Positions 53,866-64,000 of a stretch of DNA of 64,000 nt are shown here, piece by piece (position 1 is the first letter of the stretch; each line of letters opens with the position of its first letter). The translations under genes and the position numbers were made by a program. The DNA comes from Ulva prolifera (taxonomy: Eukaryota > Chlorophyta > Ulvophyceae > Ulvales > Ulvaceae), in contig CM041198.1 of NCBI GenBank assembly GCA_023078555.1, positions 8,603,836 to 8,667,835 on the forward strand. Reading direction: 5' to 3'. Below the pieces are notes generated by a model that had not been told where the DNA came from, ran no database searches, and saw nothing but the letters and a program-made list of their open reading frames with translations.

Positions 53866-56298
53866 AATGGCATGCTGTCGGTATCTTGTATAGGGCACGT
53901 TTGCAGCATTGTCGAGGTTGCCTGCACCCGTATTGATTGCTAATTTGCGCAAGCTGTTGTGAAGTGGCCCATGTTCTGGGCCGTCCCGAGCTGGATCGGC
54001 CCCGAGGAATACAAACGTTTTCGTGTGCATGGTTCACGCCTCAAAGGGGGTTTTTTCTTTCTTTCTTTTCGGCTGGAATGCACTGCTGTTGAGGCTGTTG
54101 CCCCGGCGAAGTGCTAGATGGTGGATCTGATGTAGTGGTCGTTCCGTGCTGTTGATGCCCCTCGGGCGATGGAGTGTGTAACTATCGGCTGCCTTGCAGT
54201 GATACTGTCTCACAGTGCATGAGGAGCCACGGCACACAAGCCTGGTCCAGAAGATGACTCGATAGCCTCAAATGAATGTCTGGACACAACTGCAAGTGTT
54301 GGCATGAGAACATGTCAGCGGTGGAAGGCCAAGGCTGTGTGGGGCATGATGCAAATGAGGGCTGTTTCTTGCTGTGGCTGTGGCGATGCCAGACAAAGTA
54401 CACATGCGGAAAGTGTCCCCTGTTGGCAAATGCCGCGTGCGCTTGTTGATGACGAAAAACCCATGTTGATGATGTTCACACCTGTATACGTGGACTGTCT
54501 GCTGTTGGAAACACCTGTGTGTCACAAGGACCAAGCGAGCAAGGCAGGTAGCACCGCGGGCAACAACCAGGGAAACCGCACACACAACACGCAACCAGCA
54601 GCACACACCAACATATCTGTGCAGGAATGTGTCGGTTGGGAATGATTGCATGCCTGAGGTGCCAAAATCATCACTGCAGTCACGTCTGAGATCCTGGCTT
54701 TCACATTCACAGTGGAGGGACAGTGCTCTGGTGATCAGGAGAGGCAGGCAGAATATGCCCATGCAGCAGAGCTGCTCACGAGAAGCTGCGCCGTATGATG
54801 TGCTGTTGATCCTGAGTCTGTGGTCAAGGGCAAGGGACACACGAGCCGCACTATGGTCCGCATCCGGTGCCTGCTTCACGTGGCACTGTCAATGGCTCAC
54901 CGGCTGCAGCAACAGAGGCTGCAGTCATCAGTGGAGCAGAGAATGCGGAATAGTGCTGGTGCCGACTGCAGGTTTCAGTGAAGGCTGTCAATCATCACTC
55001 ATAATGAGGTGCTGTTGGCACCAGGTGCAGCCTCACACCTGTGCATTCAGCAGAAACACGAAGCTGGCACGTCTCCTCAGGGAATCAGGGCAAGTAAGTG
55101 GCGTCGACTGATTGGCGCCACGTCATGTTTGCGGAGCAGCGTTCGCAGTCTCCGGAGCTCGGTGTCATCGATCCATGAAGACATCCTGTGGTTGCCGTTA
55201 TGCATGGAAGCCCTTCACCACCGTTGACAGACGGAACAGCCAGCCCTTGCCTGCACAACTCGCTGCAGGCACATGCTCGAGCTCACTTGCGGCCGTCTGG
55301 TGGGGACAACATAGGCGTTGTTGCGCGCGAGGTCTGTGCACAGAATTGACTATTTGACTCGGCTTGGTTTACGGGACTACCACTTCTCTTGCGGCCTGCT
55401 CGGCGAAGCACCGACTCAATCGTATGCTTCAACCTACATCTTGATGCTTATTTGCCTGTTTTGATGCGATGTGTGAGTTCGTGTGAGTGCGTGATTCATG
55501 ACTGGCGCCTCGAAGCCGGCTGTCGACGCCGCTTACAGCTGCTCCAGTCGATCATTCCATTACGCTAATCGAGTCCCGAACTTGAGAGCATACCAGACAG
55601 TCATTTCAGACGCCCTCCTATGTTGTGGTGTCCGTTCCTGCTTGAACTTTGCGCAGAGGTCGTCCCCTGGGTGCGTGGTCGGTATCCGCCAGGACCTGTT
55701 GCCCACCCATGCAGCGCAGCAGATTTGCCTCAGATTACAATAGCTTCTATCGCGCGGGGCCGTGTATGTCATGATCATCTGGACTGCTGAAAGTGCACCC
55801 ACGATTCTCAATTCATTCTTGCGGACGATCCCCATCCTCAGATGCTCGCGAACTGGGCGCCCATGACCCAGGCTGGTCTTGGAGCGAGTCCATACCACAC
55901 ATGACCATACTTGTCTCTTGCAGCTGGTAAGATTGTTCAACTGTGCTTGTCTGCCCCTGCATCTGGCGCATGCAGCTGTATCACTGCCCTGGCGCAACAG
56001 TTGATCGCCACTCGTACGTGCATGCGTGCGCCCGTCACCACAAGAACGCAAGACACGAGCCAGCAGTAGCTGTGGCATCTTGCGGCTGAACACGACTGTC
56101 ACGGGCGGCTATACACGCGCACGGAGCACGATAGCCGGCGTCCCGGAGTGTGTTTAAGTCCCTGCGCACGCTTTGCCGTGTCAAATTCACATTGCACCGA
56201 CACCCTTTGACCTCGCCGATCGTGCCGCTGATCTCCCGGGTGCACCCGTAATCGATCCTGATCATTGTTGCAGGACCTCTTGTCAAGGCAGCGCTCCC
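53866..56298. other. gap between RING-like gene and septin
   Basis: Apart from a LINE C terminus at 54520 I see no gene. Longer frames (54879-54268 minus, 56102-55560 minus) have no recognisable family. Confidence 0.35.
54520..54612 (-). mobile_element. LINE family C 3' end fragment, minus
   Basis: GTCACAAGGACCAAGCGAGC, AAGGCAGGTAGCACCGCGGG and AGGGAAACCGCACACAC match the family C terminus. Target duplication not clear. Confidence 0.7.
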
Positions 56299-59200
56299 AT
56301 GTCAAGCACTGATCTCAATCGTCCGGATAGCGCCTACATGATGGAGCCATCAGATGCCAAAGGAACGAGTATGAATCCTTCCCTCGGCGGCTCTACGCCC
56401 AGACAGGACGGGTCCAGTCATCGAGCATTGTCTGGTGGCGGTGAGTCTGTCCTGCACAGCTTGTGGCCATTGTCTGCGCTTGCTGCATGCTCACTCTGCC
56501 CACAGCAGGAGCATGCACAGCTTCATGAACCCATGCACCACCACTCAATATATGCTTCCCTCACTAACGTGCCTGCTCAAAGATGGTGACGTACAGGACC
56601 GCCAGAGTACTCCACTGAGGAGCAGGAGTTCATCAATGTTCTTGCCTCGTCCACAAACAAGGCAAACCTGCTCGGGGCACGCCGGCCCAAGCCAAGAAAG
56701 ATGTGGCAACGCAGGCACGTCAAGGTCCTGGTCGTTGGCGACTCTGGCCTTGGCAAGACCACTCTGGTGCGCCCTCTCACTGCATCCCTGCATCCCACCT
56801 GGCCACTCCCCTCGGAGTATCCGCACAAGCTCTTCACACCTTCTCCTGTTCTGAATATCCCCACGGCCGCACCATGCCTCTGCCGCAAGCCACACTCAAG
56901 GCTGTTCCCGCCCCACACACTGTCTTGTACCCGGCTCAGCTTCTCCCTTTCTCGCTTTTGGGCGGCAATGCCTGGTGATATAGCTGGTCCTCCGACATGC
57001 AATGGCTTGAGACCTTGTGATTTGATGCGCGTGCCACTGTGCTGCTCCTCAGACTAGCCTCTCCCAGCAGCCCTGGCGGCATGCGTGCTGGTACAGCCTC
57101 GGCGACAGCGGCTTAGCGGCCAGAGCCTGCCGCACGCCACCAGCAGCTGGCACGGCGCCCCAGCATCCACCCGCAGAGGCAGGCACCGCAGCACAACGCA
57201 GCATCAGCAGCAGCAGACACAGCAGCCGAGGCCAGCATGCATCCTGAGAGACATGCGGAATATGTCTACATGTTGCAGCCGCGGACGTCGGCATTGTCAA
57301 GGGAGCGGACGTCGGCGTTGTCAATGTCCCAATGAATATGGCTTTCTCAACATGCACACAAGGAAGCAAAAATAAGAGTCACGACAAAGAAAGAAGTGTG
57401 TGTGCAGGTGCGCTGCCTGCTGGCGGTGCCGGGCGAGGCGATGGTGCTGCACGACGGCAGCTCCACGAGCTTCCAAGAGTTCACGAAGCGGCCTGAGGAC
57501 TTCCTGAGCAGCGTGGAGTGGGACGACGAAGATGACCACATCCACTGGGTGTACCAGGTACCCCCCCTCCCCCCGTCATGCATGCATGCATGAGCAGTCG
57601 CTCATACGCTGCTGTGCGCGCCAGCCCTAGTGTGGAGTGTGGCCAGGTGCGCGCGGCGGCGCCGCTTGGGCGTGACTGTCAGCAGTCCCCCGTGGAGGGG
57701 CCAGCTGCCTAGGGGGTGGCTGGGGTGTGCTCCACGGCGGCAGCGAGCACCCGCGAGCCACCTCTCTGGACACGAGCCGCATGCTATCTGGCTGCGGATG
57801 TGGCTGTCAGTGCATGTATCGCTCACATCACGTTTCCGTGCGGCTTGCCTGTGCGCGACCCGAAGCTCCCACACATGCACGCACCTGCTGCGAAAGAGTG
57901 GGGGGGGGGGGGGGGGGGGGGAGCGGGGGGGAGCAGAGCCTGCACAGCGCCGCGGAGAGGCGCCATACTGCAAGCATGCATGCCAGTCAGCTCGGATGCG
58001 TCCTGTGCACTCCGGGCAGCTGACTCAGCGCTGAGCATTTCGCAAGGGCCGCAGCAGCTGCTCGGCCACGTCCGCGCGGACGCCTGTGGCCATCCTGACG
58101 CATGTGCCTCATGCGTGCAGATCCAAGACACCCCCGGCTATGGCGATGACCTCAACCTGCAGGCCAACATCGACCGCGTGCGGCAGCACATCACGAACCA
58201 GAACGAGTCGTGGATGAAGCTGGAGAACAGCGCGGCGCGGGGTGAGCTCGGGGACAAGGTCGACCCGCGCGTCGACATCTGCCTCTTCTGCCTGCCGCCG
58301 CACCGCGTGCGTAACATCGACATGCTCTTCATGTGGGAGATCTCGCAGGTGCGCCCGCAGCACCCCCTGCTGCATGCCCCTCTGGCGTTCGTTCTCATCA
58401 TGTTTGTATTGTGTGGAGTTGATGCATGTGGGGGCCGCACGCTGCGGGTTGGTGGAGTGCCGAGGCGGAACTCACGCCAGCGAAGCGTTGGCGTTGTGAG
58501 TACGTAGTAAAAAAGGACGGACACCGGGCATCAAGCCGGTTCTTGGAATCCACTCGCAAACCCACTCACTCATTCATGGCACTAGGCCGGCCACGAGCGC
58601 ATACCACAGCCCTGCTGGTGATTCCGGCCAAAGATTGAAGCCCCGCACAGAGCACAGGCGCATTCCCTTTGCACAACGCCACACTCAACCGGCGCAGAGC
58701 ATTCGTCACAAACAAACCGTTGTGAGCATGTGGTCACAGAGAACAGAGGCTGGGCATCGAGCCGTGTCTCGGAATTCATCTGCAAATCCACTCACTCATT
58801 CACCGGTTCCGTGCACGCCCACTATGGGCAAATGCACTGCACACGTACATACTGTGAGGATGTATGCATGTATGAATGAACATGATGACATAGCCGCATC
58901 CGTTTAGTCATTGGCAACTCGAGAATGCAGGACCACCTGTGTTGTTGCCATGCAGCCGTCTACCCATGTGCATGTGTTGTGAATAAGCCTGTGCTGTGCG
59001 CTGCAGCTGGTGCCGATTCTGCCGGTCGTGACGAAGGCCGACACGATGACGATCAAGGAGAGCATCCAGTACCGCACCGAGCTGCACCGCAAGCTGCAGT
59101 TCCCGCTGCTGCCGGGCCGCCGCGGCAGCATCCACATGTTTCAGTTCTCGGAGGACGCGATGGCCAACTGCCTGCCGAACAACGCCCTCGCGCAGGCCGC

Positions 59201-61195
59201 CGCCATGCGCCCGCCCTTCCTCGTCGTCTGCTCCAACTTCTACAACAAGGAGCGCCTGTCGCAGCAGGAGCCGGAGCTCTGGCCCGAGCGCAAGTGCGTG
59301 CCCCCCGCTGCCTCGCCTTGCGCTTCATGACGGTCACTCAACTCGGTGTGGAAAAAAAACACTGTCCTCAACCGGTGGAGGTCGGTTCTAATGTCATCGG
59401 CTCGTCTAGTCAACAAGCATTCGAATATGTGTGTCATGTGTTGTGAAGAATCCGTACAGTTCTGGTGCATGTAGTCTTGCTGCATGTTGCTCGGAATGCT
59501 GTAGGATCACTGAGAAGTAAGGCGTCGGCTTGTGGCCTGGCCATCATATGTCTGCGACTGAGCCACTGCCTGCGTTTGTCTCGGGCAATGTGCTCCTGAA
59601 GCCACGGCAGCAACGCAGCCTGAGACCTCGGGGGAGTGCACAGGGCAGGCGGCGGCCGCGGCTGCATGCCGGCCGACTGGGTCCCAGGGAGCACGCTGCC
59701 CGGCCCGCCGCCCCACATGCATGAACTGCAGCGCCGAATGCAGTTGACATCACGGCGGCTTGTGCGTGGCGCTGAGGTGTGGCGGTGGCGGTGCAGGTAC
59801 ATGTGGGGCACGAGCGAGGCGATGAACCCACAGCACAGCGACCTGCTGCTTCTGCGCAAGCTGCTGCTGGAGGAGGCCGTCGAGGAGATCTCCGCAAGCA
59901 AGGTCACGCGGTGCGGCCCTTCTTAAACTGTTTGTTCCACCAGGCTGCGCCGCCTGCATGCATTCTGCATGCATGCACGCGCTGGGCAAGCGCCCGCCCT
60001 GGTGTCTGCTTTGCGCCGAACAAACTGTGTGTTCGTTGGATGGATGCGGCAGCTGTTGCTGCTTGATATGCTGGGCTTGCGGTGTCGGGGCAGGGTGTTA
60101 TGTGCGAGTCGGGCTCAGACATGGATCCGTCATGTCATGGGCCATTGATGGCTGCGGATCGCATGTTGGGTGCGCGCGGTCGGCAGGTAGGCGCAGCACA
60201 GCTGCTTACATGTAGGGACCTGCTGCACCACCACCTCACAGCCTGTATACCTTCCAGTTTGTGTGCACCCATGACGCCCTGTGAGTCTTGAAATGGTCCA
60301 GTGATGGCTGCGTGGGGGCTCAATGTGTTGGCATGCACATCCATCCCCTAGACACGCCAGCGTAATGATTAAATATTCCTATGAGCTGACCCTGCACGAA
60401 GTATCCAATGTTTGACGCGCGTGTCAACTCACACCCCGTGTCGGCGAGGCCTATTCATGCCATGTGTTCAGCCACACGTCCGTGTATGATAAGGCAGGGC
60501 TGGTGCTGCCATGCCCGTATCGCCGCACGGGGCACCAAAGCCACACAGCAGCGGGCTCCGCGGTGCAGGTACGAGGCGTGGCGGCGCTCGGAGATGCGCA
60601 GCGTGAAGCCGGTGCGCAAGCTGGTGCGCGCACTCGCGACCACCGCCCTCACTCTCGGCGTCTTTGCCGGCCTCGGGTACAGCGCACAGAAGGTCGACAT
60701 CCGCCGCGCGGCGAAGGCGGCGCAAGACCACGTACGGCCCTGTCTCTGGCGCAGCCCCCGCTCCTGCCTCCCGCTGCCAGAAATGTGCCATAGAGTAAAT
60801 CTGGACTTTGGCCTGCATTGCCCTCCACCTGTACTCCAGGGCGAACAGATGCGCCTTGCGATTGTGCGTGTCCACAATTCGCTCAGCCGTATCCTGCAGA
60901 GGACATTGGCAACACCGGAGAATCAAGAGCACATGTGGTTTGTGAGCTGTGCTTGTTGTGAGGGCCCCAGCTTCATCGGGAGGGCGATGAGACGAGAGGG
61001 GCACCGGGGGCGAATTCAAACTCGGCATGAGTTTCTTCATGCGTGCAGGCAAAGGTGCCGGACGTGGTGGCGGCGGCCGTCGAGAAGGTCGCAGATGCTC
61101 AGGACACGGTGATCGAGAAGCTGCCGGAGCAGCTGCAGGTGAAGGAGCCCGAGGTGGTGCCTCCCCCGAAGAAGAAGGGCCTCTTCGGCCTGTAG
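56299..61195 (+). CDS. septin GTPase with C-terminal hydrophobic segment
   Basis: Eight exons: 56299-56440, 56597-56766, 57408-57557, 58121-58348, 59007-59293, 59797-59902, 60576-60731 and 61049-61195 (461 aa). Exon 7 may start at 60569 (TGCAG site), but only 60576 keeps phase. Septin marks: KVLVVGDSGLGKTTL (G1), DTPGYGDDLNLQANID (G3), VVTKADTMT (G4), then CSNFYNKE, YMWGTSEAMNPQHSDLLLLR and the EEAVEEIS end. The C-terminal extension has LVRALATTALTLGVFAGLGY, a probable membrane helix, then a charged tail ending PPPKKKGLFGL. Septins polymerise on membranes; green algae such as Chlamydomonas and Nannochloris have them with a role near the division site. Introns 2-4 and 7 are long; intron 4 holds LINE fragments. 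Confidence 0.95.
57270..57355 (+). repeat. SINE-like tail text in septin intron 2
   Basis: GGACGTCGGCGTTGTCAATG and CCCAATGAATATGGCTTTCTC resemble the CGGAGTTGTCAATGTCCAAT...ACGGCT end of the SINE. GCGGACGTCGGC is present twice. Diverged. Confidence 0.4.
57900..57921 (+). repeat. 22-bp poly-G run in septin intron 3
   Basis: Uninterrupted G on the coding strand of the intron. Confidence 0.95.
58506..58802 (-). mobile_element. two LINE family A 3' fragments in septin intron 4
   Basis: 58718-58506 on the minus strand matches the end of the family A ORF and UTR (GCTCTGCGCCGGTTGAGTGT, then TTTGGCCGGAATCACC and the CCTAGTGCCATGAATG region). A second, shorter UTR piece lies at 58802-58730 (GAGTGAGTGGATTTGC). 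Both are diverged from the 16.1-kb copy. Confidence 0.75.
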
Positions 61196-61925
61196 GCCGC
61201 TCAGCACACGCACAACACACTCTGGCCATGCCGTCTCGTGAGTGCTCGCGCTCTCAACGTTGGCTGCCTAGGCTGGGCGTCAGGCCCCAGCAGCTTGCCC
61301 ACAAGTGCTGAACTTGGACACACACCTAGCCTCCTAGGTCAATCCCACTGTGCCGACCAGCTGCGACTTGACGTGGTCAGTCGAGTGGTTTCGGGAGGTG
61401 GAGGCCTCTCATGGTGTAGCAGATGCACATGTGACCTTGAGACGAGACATGAAGCCCCGGCTCGTGCGCGTGATTTGCCGGAGGCATGCTTTCCTTGCTT
61501 GTAGAAGTGGGTTTGCTACTGGACGTGGCAGCTGGTGCAGCTGTGCAAGCTGCTGGTGACGTTAACACATATGAAAGTGACATGGCTTGTAACCTGAATT
61601 CTTTAATTTATTTTCCCTGATGGCATGCCTGCGTCATCGAACACGACTGTCCTCTCAGATCATTCCTGGAGAGCATAGGGAAACAAACACGTGCACCTGA
61701 TGGCAGAACTTGACCGGGCAAGCCACATGGGAAATGGTCAGCGCTGGTCAAACTGCATGACAATGTGATTGTATGCAGCGCCGGCGTGTGCCTGCACATG
61801 AAGACGTCCCCGGCAGTCGAGCAACTGTCTGAACAGCATATGGACATGCACTGTGTGCATCCAACGTCAACGGTGTGCTGCTCAACAGTTTTACAGGCAT
61901 CATCTCCCCATTCTGGCACTGTGCA
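61196..61925. other. intergenic gap between convergent septin and EF-P genes
   Basis: Holds the two 3' UTRs. The EF-P side has TTACA (TGTAA on the minus strand) at 61891-61895. A TGTAA on the plus strand lies near 61588. No gene was recognised. Confidence 0.4.
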
Positions 61926-63701
61926 TCATGCTTTGCCGAGGTACTTCCCCTCCCGAGTGTCCACCTTGATCGTGTCCCCTTCTTGGATGAACAGGGGCAC
62001 CTGCATGGGACACCTCGATCATCAGTTGTAATGCACACCAGGCAGGTGGTTCGCAGCAATATGCTCTGCTTCGTTCATCTGTATTAAACTGAACCATACA
62101 ATTGTGTTGTGCTACCAGTACAATCTTTCAAAAGACCGAGAGAATTGATGCATGAAGCATTGGCTGTATCGCCTCCAAAAATCTAATATCAGTGTGACCA
62201 AAGTGACCAGTTCTCAGCTAGACCACCTGCAGTATGTCGGGGTCTGCACTCCGGCCATCTACACTAGCGCTAGCTTCCCGCGTCCATGCCTCAGCTGTGC
62301 GCTACTCGTGTGGGGACAAGTGTGATCCCTTGCAAGCCAGCGGCACAGACACATGTGCAACTACAGCACCAGAGCCTGTGCTTGGAGGATCCCGGGGCAT
62401 CAATCACAACATGGCATGTTGAATATGACAAAAGGCATGCAAAGACCGGGATGCTGCTCTGAAGACAGCTGCGCGTCTTATTGGTGTGTCTTCTTTGCTT
62501 AACAACAACGATGACCATGTGCCAAACTGGGGATACAGGCGAGACAGACCTGGACGATCGCTCCAGTCTCGAGAGTGGCAGGCTTGGTGGCTCCCTGTGC
62601 TGTGTTGCCCTTGACAGCTGGGTCAGATTGCGTTACCTTCAGGTCCATATTCTGCGGGGGCTCTACCGAGATGACCTCGCCGTTGTAGAACAGGAGGTCA
62701 CAGTTGGTGCCTTCGGGCAGGTACTGCGCCCACTCGTCATCGCGGGCGATCCGAACTTCCTCGTACGTCTCCATGTCCATGAACACAAACGTCTCGCCCT
62801 GAAGCAACGCCAGTGCCGTTGTGTTGAGCTGTGGCAGGCTGCTGACGCATGAGCTTCATTAAGCTAGACACTGGGCCTACCCCAAGCAAGCATCATATGT
62901 GTGTTTCTTTTGATGCACAGCATAGAGGTCTGCTGCTGCTGCAGGCAAGGTGGCCGGTCGAAGGAGCAGCACCTCTGTGTAGGTGAACTGGCATTGCTGC
63001 TTGTTCACATCGGCCGCTGTCAATGGCTCACCGGCTCGAAACGTCTTCTCGACGGTGTTGCCGGTGCGCAGGTTCTTGATCTTGGAGCGCACGAATGCTG
63101 CGCCTTTCCCTGGCTTCACATGGAGGAACTCTGCACGTGCCACAGGATGAGCCACCGAGCAGCATGCGGTGGCAGTGCTAGAGTCCCAAATCCCACAGTA
63201 GCTGTCATCAACACGGGCTGCTTACATGCCAGCAGATAGAAAGCTCACCCACGACCTTCCAGGGAGCGTTGTCTATGTCTAAGGTTGTTCCATTCTTGAT
63301 GTCGTTCGATGTCAACCTCACTCGCACAAGCCGAGCAGGTTGCGGCTGCAAGCAACACGGGTCTCATTTCGAACATCGGAGGCGTGTGTCTGGGCTCTCA
63401 CTTGCCGCCCTCAATCCAGATCTCACTGTTAACTTTAAATGCACTCTGGTGCATTTGAAGCATGTACACATGACAAACAGCATACACCAGACAGACTCAA
63501 TTTAACTTGCAGTCGGGTACGAAAATTCACGATTGCTCATGTGAATGGGGGTCGCACTCGTGAAGTTTGGAAGGACACGAACGGGCGTTGCGCCACTGAC
63601 CTGCACAACAGTGCGTTGATCAACTGCAGAAAAAGAAACAAGGACGCATAATGAAATTCAGGTCGTTCACGACTGCGTCTTGCGCACCCCGTCAACTTCA
63701 T
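61926..63701 (-). CDS. efp: elongation factor P, bacterial type, probably plastid-targeted
   Basis: Exons 63701-63558 (less certain), 63345-63249, 63130-62973, 62798-62550 and 62000-61926 join in phase to about 240 residues. From exon 2 on it is a complete EF-P of about 190 residues: [40 protein letters not shown] (PGKG carries the Lys modified in many bacteria), [27 protein letters not shown] and the last [23 protein letters not shown] enters the ribosomal E-site and relieves stalling at proline runs. Exon 1 gives a 48-residue extension with [15 protein letters not shown] just before the mature start, like a transit peptide; its exact start is a guess. Convergent with septin; TGTAA 31 nt after the stop. 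Confidence 0.93.
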
Positions 63702-64000
63702 ATCGACTTGAATGTGCTTCGACGGAAGAAATGCTCCGCCACCACAGCGATGTGATCGTGACGACGCTCGACAGCCAGTCGCAGGAAGCTACAGCAAGGG
63801 AATATGTCACAGTAAGGCTCTGATCGGAAAGCTGACTTTTGATATGATCGGGGTGTCCTGCTATATCAAGTGATATTTCACCCTGCACGGTGGAAGCACC
63901 GTTCGCCACTGACCCTTTCGTTCCTTTTTGAACAGCATGCCGCATGCACTCCTGTTGCTAGGGCTGCATGATTGTAACAGCTTCACATACATAGATGCAT
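63702..64000. other. upstream flank of EF-P
   Basis: Open minus-strand text (for example SVVTITSLWWRSISS) has no known family. It is likely 5' UTR and promoter of the EF-P gene. Confidence 0.3.

Noticed and set aside
58500..58800. Extra septin exon in intron 4
   Set aside because: The open text is the reverse complement of LINE family A C-terminus, not septin.

Overview
This is nuclear DNA of a eukaryote, most likely a chlorophyte green alga. Coding regions are split into short exons by about 70-700 nt introns, with frequent GTGCG- donors and TGCAG acceptors. The chlorophyte poly(A) motif TGTAA lies 31-51 nt past three stop codons. The gene set includes a chlorophyte-type septin, an EF-P with a plausible plastid transit peptide, a plant-type DeSI protease and a possible flagellar coiled-coil protein. 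I cannot name the species. I saw no bacterial operons, CRISPR arrays, rRNA or stand-alone tRNA genes.

Layout. (1) 1-13.2 kb is a gene-rich arm with genes in alternating orientation: an armadillo-type protein (-, runs off the left edge), a coiled-coil protein (+), a DeSI/PPPDE protease (-), an inosine-uridine nucleoside hydrolase (+) and a CCHC zinc-knuckle protein with 16 knuckles (-). (2) 13.2-52 kb is an accessory region built from 5'-truncated LINEs of at least three families, a tRNA-derived SINE, a hAT-type DNA element, tiny foldback elements, microsatellites and segmental duplications. Within it lies a multicopy family of three-exon genes that I do not recognise: two intact copies (44.7-46.1 kb and 36.6-38.5 kb) and three broken ones. 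(3) 52.2-64 kb is a second gene-rich arm: a tail-anchored protein with a RING-like domain that has lost zinc ligands (+), a septin (+) and EF-P (-).

Exon joins below were worked out by hand from splice consensus, reading phase and family conservation. Where phase did not close cleanly (armadillo last junction, septin exon 6-7) this is stated.

The genes do not form a pathway. The most unusual content is the unrecognised gene family (same exon lengths in both intact copies, transit-like N-terminus, conserved aromatic core, Gly/Ala-rich hydrophobic half) and the record of recent insertions around it. Several insertions can be read directly because they are flanked by target-site duplications or because a paralogous duplicate lacks them.
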